DNA from: Brevibacterium sp.
Lineage (GTDB): Bacteria; Actinomycetota; Actinomycetes; Actinomycetales; Brevibacteriaceae
Assembly (NCBI RefSeq): GCF_031179145.1
Contig: NZ_JAPSIB010000001.1
Span: 1 to 64,000 of the forward strand
Reading direction: 5' to 3'
Length of the DNA stretch: 64,000 nucleotides
The notes under the pieces were generated by a model. It did not search any database. It was not told the DNA's origin and saw nothing but the letters and a program-made list of their open reading frames with translations. Shown piece by piece: positions 59,904-64,000 of this stretch. The position numbers and the translations under genes were made by a program. The first letter of the stretch is position 1, and each line of letters opens with the position of its first letter.

Positions 59904-60062
59904 CCCCACTTCGCCGCATGAGCCCCAGTTGCTCCCGTCCGTTTCCCCACTTGACAGCGTGGGACCCACATATATGTGGGGCCACCGTGGCGAAATGGCG
60001 CAATGGCGCAATGGCCAAGTGGGGCCATGGCCAAATGGGGCCACCGTGGCCAAGTGGGGCAG
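59904..60062. repeat. CCCCACTT/AAGTGGGG direct and inverted repeat region
   Basis: CCCCACTT occurs near 59905 and 59945, and its complement AAGTGGGG twice near 60017 and 60052. GGGGCCACCGTGGC occurs twice at 59978 and 60037, CAATGGCG-type units several times between, and a perfect CCCACATATATGTGGG palindrome at 59965-59980. The region fills the uppS/deaD gap and I see no gene in it. Confidence 0.7.
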
Positions 60063-60085
60063 TGGTAGGGCTGGCCGGGCACAGA

Positions 60086-60120
60086 AACGGGCCCGCATCC
60101 ACGTGGGATGCGGGCCCGTT
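60086..60120. terminator. Bidirectional terminator between uppS and the DEAD-box gene
   Basis: A perfect 15-bp stem (60086-60100 with 60106-60120) has TTTCTG beyond it on the minus strand and TTCTTGCG on the plus strand. Confidence 0.88.
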
Positions 60121-60177
60121 CTTGCGTGTCAGGGACTCAGCACGGATCAGCCGTCAATGAGTCGCGCCGTCGGCGTC

Positions 60178-62019
60178 TCAGTAGCGGTCGCGGGGGCGGT
60201 CACTGCCGAAGCGGTCCTCGCTGAACCTCTTGTTGCCACCGGAGCGACGGTCGCCGCGGAAGCTCTTCCCGGCGCCGGGCTGCTTGTCGAAGTTGCGCTT
60301 CTTGGTGAAGGTGCGACCTGAGCTCGAACCCGGGCGTCCGTTGTCCGGACGGATGTCGATGGGACGACCCTGGATCTCGGTGTACTGCAGCTTCCTGAGC
60401 ACGGAGGGATCGAGATCCTGCGGCAGATCGACGAGGGTGTGGTTCGAGCGGATGTCGATGTGACCGATCTGCTTCGAGGTGATCCCACCTTCGTTGGCGA
60501 TGGCGCCGACGATCGAACCCGGCTGGATGCGCTCGTTGCGCCCCACGGCCAGACGGTAGGTGACCATGCCCTCGCGGCTGCGCGGAGTGCGTTCACGGCG
60601 AGCACCGTCACGACCGGCCGGACCGGAATCGCGACCGCCATCGCGCTCACGACCTTTGCCGGGCACCGGCATCGGCTCGGCCTGCAGCGAGTTGCCGTCG
60701 AGGACAATCGAGGCCAGGGCGGCGGCGATGTCGGTGGCGGGAACGTTGCGGCTCAGCTCGTACTGCTCGATGATCGTGGCGAGCTCGGTCAGCTCGGTGC
60801 TGGCCAGAACGTCGTCGATGCGCTTGGTGAACTTCTCGACCCGGGTGTTCGTCAGCTCCTCGACGCTGGGCATGACGAGCTGTTCGACCTTCTGCTTGGT
60901 CGCACGCTCGATCGAGCCGAGCAGACGCTGCTCACGCGGGGTGATGAAGAGGATCGCCTCACCGGAGCGTCCGGCACGACCGGTGCGGCCGATGCGGTGG
61001 ACGTAGGACTCGGTGTCGTGCGGGATGTCGAAGTTGACGACAAGTGAGATGCGCTCGACGTCAAGGCCACGCGCTGCGACGTCGGTGGCGACGAGGATGT
61101 CGATCTTGCCCTCACGCAGCATCTCGACCGTGCGCTCACGGGCCTGCTGCGGAATGTCGCCGTTGATGGCCGAGGCCTTGAAGCCGCGGGCGCGCAGCTT
61201 CTCCGCGAGCTCCTCGGTGGCCTGTTTGGTGCGGACGAACATGATGATGCCGTCGTACTGCTCGACCTCGAGGATGCGGGTGAGCGCATCGAGCTTGTGG
61301 GAGTGCTGGACCATGAAGAAGCGCTGGCGGATGTTCGAACCCGTCTGCGACTTCGAAGCGACCCGGACTTCCTTCGGGTTGTTGAGGTACTTGCCCGTGA
61401 TCCGGTGGATCGAGGACGGCATGGTGGCGGAGAACAGAGCCACCTGACGCGAATCGCCGGTCTGCTTGAAGATCTCTTCGATGTCCTCGGCGAAGCCCAT
61501 CTTGAGCATCTCGTCGGCTTCGTCGAGCACGAGGTGCTCGAGGCTTGAGAGCTTGAGCGAGCCCTTCTTCAGGTGGTCGATGATGCGACCGGGGGTGCCG
61601 ACGACGACCTGCGCACCGCGCTTGAGGCCGGCCAGCTGCGGGCCGTAGGACTGACCGCCGTAGATCGGCAGGACGGAGAAGTCGTCGAGGTTCGTCGCAT
61701 ACGCGGTGAACGCCTCGGCGACCTGGAGCGCGAGCTCACGGGTGGGGGTGAGCACGAGGGCGAACGGGCCATCGAGAGCACGACCCGACTCGGCGAGGTG
61801 AGACAGGACCGGCAGCGCGAACGCTGCGGTCTTGCCGGTGCCGGTCTGGGCCAGGCCGATGACGTCGCGTCCCTCGACGAGGGCGGGAATGGTCTCCGCC
61901 TGAATCGGGGAGGGGGTCTCGTAGCCGAGGGATTCGACGGCCGCGAGGACGGAGGCGTGGAGGCCGAGCTCGGAGAATGCCGGGATTTCGGCGGTGACGG
62001 ACTGTGCTGTTTCGGTCAT
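60178..62019 (-). CDS. deaD: DEAD-box RNA helicase (DeaD/CsdA-like)
   Basis: This 613-residue helicase has the Q motif (TPSPIQAETIP), AQTGTGKT, PTRELALQ, VLDEADEML, FSATMP, and HRIGRTGRAGRSG, followed by a DbpA-type RNA-binding domain (GRNERIQPGSIVGAIANEGGITSKQIGHIDIRSNHTLVDLP) and a basic glycine-rich tail. It should unwind structured RNA, often in ribosome assembly and cold adaptation. GAGAGAG lies upstream of ATG 62019; a longer GTG start at 62046 is less likely. A leader of nearly 200 nt with a stable hairpin precedes it. Confidence 0.93.
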   Translation of the reverse strand: MTETAQSVTAEIPAFSELGLHASVLAAVESLGYETPSPIQAETIPALVEGRDVIGLAQTGTGKTAAFALPVLSHLAESGRALDGPFALVLTPTRELALQVAEAFTAYATNLDDFSVLPIYGGQSYGPQLAGLKRGAQVVVGTPGRIIDHLKKGSLKLSSLEHLVLDEADEMLKMGFAEDIEEIFKQTGDSRQVALFSATMPSSIHRITGKYLNNPKEVRVASKSQTGSNIRQRFFMVQHSHKLDALTRILEVEQYDGIIMFVRTKQATEELAEKLRARGFKASAINGDIPQQARERTVEMLREGKIDILVATDVAARGLDVERISLVVNFDIPHDTESYVHRIGRTGRAGRSGEAILFITPREQRLLGSIERATKQKVEQLVMPSVEELTNTRVEKFTKRIDDVLASTELTELATIIEQYELSRNVPATDIAAALASIVLDGNSLQAEPMPVPGKGRERDGGRDSGPAGRDGARRERTPRSREGMVTYRLAVGRNERIQPGSIVGAIANEGGITSKQIGHIDIRSNHTLVDLPQDLDPSVLRKLQYTEIQGRPIDIRPDNGRPGSSSGRTFTKKRNFDKQPGAGKSFRGDRRSGGNKRFSEDRFGSDRPRDRY

Positions 62020-62130
62020 GAGTTTTTCTCTCTCACGTTGACACACACTTGATCGCAGATGACTGTAGTGGCGATCTACCCTGCGGCCGCTTGTGCAATC
62101 ATCGTGAGCAATCCGGGCCGAAACCGTACA

Positions 62131-62153
62131 ACGTCCAAGCGCGGCTTGGACGT
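62131..62153. promoter_or_regulatory. Hairpin in the deaD 5' leader
   Basis: ACGTCCAAGC and GCTTGGACGT form a perfect 10-bp stem with a GCG loop, about 110 nt upstream of the deaD start. It could be a regulatory leader structure. Confidence 0.4.
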
Positions 62154-62211
62154 GACCATCCGGTGTGAACCAGGGACAGTCGTGACGGAGAAAGGTTTGG
62201 GTGTACCCCTA

Positions 62212-62217
62212 AGTCTA
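62212..62217 (-). promoter_or_regulatory. -10 element of deaD
   Basis: On the minus strand TAGACT would start transcription near 62205, giving a leader of about 185 nt. The rest of the 354-bp deaD/glyS gap holds the glyS promoter (TAGGCT at 62311-62316). Confidence 0.35.
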
Positions 62218-62373
62218 CATGGCCGACCCGCGCCGAGGTGGCTGCAGGGTGGATCCGGGATGTGAGTTCCGTCGCCTGCCGCACTGACGGCAGGGGAGCG
62301 GCGCAGACGCTAGGCTTGGCTACGCGCGCCACGGCAGCCGGCCGTCGGCGATCTACCCCAAGGAGCAGCACAA

Positions 62374-63756
62374 GTGGCACAGTCCAAACTCGACGCCGTC
62401 ATCGCCCTCGCCAAGCGCAGGGGATTCGTCTTCCAAGCCGGAGAGATCTACGGCGGTTCCCGGTCGGCCTGGGATTACGGACCGTTGGGAGTGGAGCTCA
62501 AGGACAACATCAAGACCGAGTGGTGGCAGACCTTCGTGCGCGGACGCGAGGACGTCGTCGGACTCGACTCCTCGATCATCCTCCCCAAGCGTGTGTGGGA
62601 GGCGTCGGGTCACGTCGAGACATTCGTCGACCCGCTCGTCGAATGCCTCAGCTGCCACAAGCGCCATCGCGAGGACCACCTCATCGAAGCGTACGAGGCG
62701 AAGAACAAGAAGGCGCCCGAGAACGGGATGGCCGACGTCGTCTGCCCCGACTGCGGCACCCGCGGTCAGTGGACCGAGCCGCAGCAGTTCTCCGGACTCG
62801 TCAAGACCTTCCTCGGCCCCGTCGACTCCGAGGCGGGCCTGCACTACCTGCGCCCCGAGACCGCGCAGGGCATCTTCGTCAACTTCAACAACGTCGTCAC
62901 CGCGGCGCGCAAGAAGCCGCCGTTCGGCATCGGGCAGATCGGCAAGGCCTTCCGCAACGAGATCACCCCGGGCAACTTCATCTTCCGCACCCGCGAGTTC
63001 GAGCAGATGGAGATCGAGTACTTCGTCCATCCCGACGAGGCGGACAGGTTCTACCGGGAATGGGTCGAGGACTGCTGGAACTGGTTCATCGACCTCGGCA
63101 TCTCCGAGGACAACGTCCGTCGCCTCGACGTTCCGGAAGAGGACCGGGCTCACTACTCCTCCGGCACGATCGACGTCGAATACCGCTTCGGATTCCAGGG
63201 TTCGGAATGGGGCGAGCTGATGGGCGTCGCGAACCGGACCGACTACGACCTCGGCACCCACACCGAGTCCTCCGGCGCGAAGCTGCAGTACTTCGATCAG
63301 GCCAGCGGCGAACGCTACACCCCCTATGTGATCGAACCGTCCTTCGGACTCACCCGGTCGATGATGGCGTTCCTCGTCGATGCCTACACCGAGGACGAGG
63401 CCCCGAACACCAAGGGCGGAACCGACAAGCGCATCGTCCTCAAGCTCGACCCGCGTCTGGCCCCCGTCAAGGCCGCCGTCCTGCCGCTGAGCCGCAACGA
63501 GAAGCTCTCCCCGCAGGCGCGTGAGCTCGCGGCTCGACTGCGCAAACGCTGGAACATCGACTTCGACGACGCCGGAGCGATCGGCCGCCGCTACCGCCGC
63601 CAGGATGAGATCGGCACGCCCCTGTGCATCACCTTCGACTTCGACTCGCTCGATGACCAGGCCGTGACGATCCGCAAGCGCGACGACATGAGCCAGGAGA
63701 GGGTGAGCCTCGACCGCGTCGAGGACTACCTCGCCGCGGCGCTCAGCGGAGCCTGA
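62374..63756 (+). CDS. glyS: Glycine--tRNA ligase (alpha2 type)
   Basis: This 460-residue class II synthetase charges tRNA-Gly. It has the single-chain actinobacterial form: [19 protein letters not shown], zinc-binding cysteines ([11 protein letters not shown] and CPDCG), [16 protein letters not shown] (motif 2 region), [31 protein letters not shown] and the C-terminal anticodon domain. GTG 62374 follows AAGGAG by 8 nt. A perfect hairpin and two 21-nt repeats follow its stop. Confidence 0.96.
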   Translation: MAQSKLDAVIALAKRRGFVFQAGEIYGGSRSAWDYGPLGVELKDNIKTEWWQTFVRGREDVVGLDSSIILPKRVWEASGHVETFVDPLVECLSCHKRHREDHLIEAYEAKNKKAPENGMADVVCPDCGTRGQWTEPQQFSGLVKTFLGPVDSEAGLHYLRPETAQGIFVNFNNVVTAARKKPPFGIGQIGKAFRNEITPGNFIFRTREFEQMEIEYFVHPDEADRFYREWVEDCWNWFIDLGISEDNVRRLDVPEEDRAHYSSGTIDVEYRFGFQGSEWGELMGVANRTDYDLGTHTESSGAKLQYFDQASGERYTPYVIEPSFGLTRSMMAFLVDAYTEDEAPNTKGGTDKRIVLKLDPRLAPVKAAVLPLSRNEKLSPQARELAARLRKRWNIDFDDAGAIGRRYRRQDEIGTPLCITFDFDSLDDQAVTIRKRDDMSQERVSLDRVEDYLAAALSGA

Positions 63757-63763
63757 TCCGAAC

Positions 63764-63832
63764 CCGCGCGGAATCGCCTCGGCGAGGGCCTGCCTCTCCG
63801 CCGCACCGGTTCCGCGCGGAACCGCCTCGGCG
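63764..63832. repeat. 21-nt repeats and palindrome after glyS
   Basis: CCGCGCGGAA(T/C)CGCCTCGGCG occurs at 63764-63784 and 63812-63832. A perfect 18-bp palindrome CGGTTCCGC/GCGGAACCG (63807-63824) overlaps the second copy and may terminate glyS. Confidence 0.85.
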
Positions 63833-63870
63833 GGAGTGATCGCCTTTTCGCACTCGACAATGGAGCCGAC

Positions 63871-64000
63871 ATGCATATGACATTGCACCAGGCGCCCAGG
63901 GCCTCGGCCCGGGTGCGACTGATCATGACCGTCTGCCTCGTGCCGCTGTTCGGGCTCACGCTCGTCGGGCTCTTCCTCCTGTGGCCGGGCGGTCCGGACA
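63871..64000 (+). CDS. Start of a probable YibE/F family membrane protein (partial)
   Basis: The open frame runs off the window after about 43 codons. It starts MHMTLHQAPRASARVRLIMTVCLVPLFGLTLVGLFLLWPGG: a basic N-terminus, one hydrophobic segment and the LLWP ending that resembles the start of YibE/F proteins. GGAG and a GACAAT hexamer lie just upstream. The family assignment is tentative because so little is visible. Confidence 0.4.
   Translation, partial: MHMTLHQAPRASARVRLIMTVCLVPLFGLTLVGLFLLWPGGPD

Overview
The window looks like a chromosomal stretch of a high-GC actinobacterium. Its gene order and coproporphyrin-type heme genes fit Micrococcales, and the overall feel is closest to Brevibacterium, but the genus is inferred and not proven. 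The order sigA, hemH(cpfC), DUF4193, DUF3093, dut, DUF3710, OB-fold, DUF3159, two TrkA proteins, APC permease, TRAM methyltransferase, dxs, rnd, DUF3000, hemE, cgoX, chdC, msrB is the conserved block known from mycobacteria and relatives. A divergent blaI-M56/cydABDC unit, a RES-Xre toxin-antitoxin pair and a short DHFR-like/AraC cassette are set into it.

Layout. 1-3400: end of dnaE, a transposase remnant, a low-GC RES-Xre module, hisD and nrdR. 3400-8250: a candidate small RNA, a HelD-type RNA polymerase helicase, a spermidine-synthase-like protein and a DUF4192 protein. 8250-13100: sigA (with a sigma-R-type promoter), a lipoprotein amidase and parE. 13100-20700: M56 protease and BlaI repressor divergent from cydA-cydB-cydDC, with two abutting BlaI-like operators on the cydA promoter. 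20700-32200: sepH, cpfC, small conserved proteins, dut, the DUF3710/OB/DUF3159 run, a K+ transport group (two TrkA proteins and a KimA-like permease) and an RNA methyltransferase. 32400-37600: aconitase, and dxs with a leaderless coupled leader ORF. 37600-39300: a two-gene cassette flanked by 13-bp direct repeats of the dxs 3' end. 39300-46900: rnd, DUF3000, the hemE-cgoX-chdC operon, an alkyltransferase-like protein, OhrR, GNAT and MsrB (sigma-R-type promoter). 46900-56200: hydrolases and envelope proteins. 56200-64000: leuA with a Leu-rich leader peptide and attenuator, recO-uppS, a DEAD-box helicase, glyS and the start of a probable YibE/F protein.

Three themes recur. (1) Many genes carry a TAnnnT-like -10 hexamer 6-8 nt before an ATG/GTG, so leaderless translation seems common and often decides the start. 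(2) Short tandem duplications (units 15-32 nt) sit at or just after stop codons of many genes. In hemH, hemQ, dnaE and the TRAM methyltransferase gene the repeat unit includes the stop codon itself. (3) Heme synthesis (cpfC, hemE, cgoX, chdC), the heme-containing bd oxidase with its CydDC exporter, aconitase and peroxide/thiol stress functions (OhrR, MsrB, sigma-R sites) lie near each other, which suggests a respiration and redox flavour for this part of the chromosome. No tRNA, rRNA, CRISPR array or complete insertion sequence was recognised.
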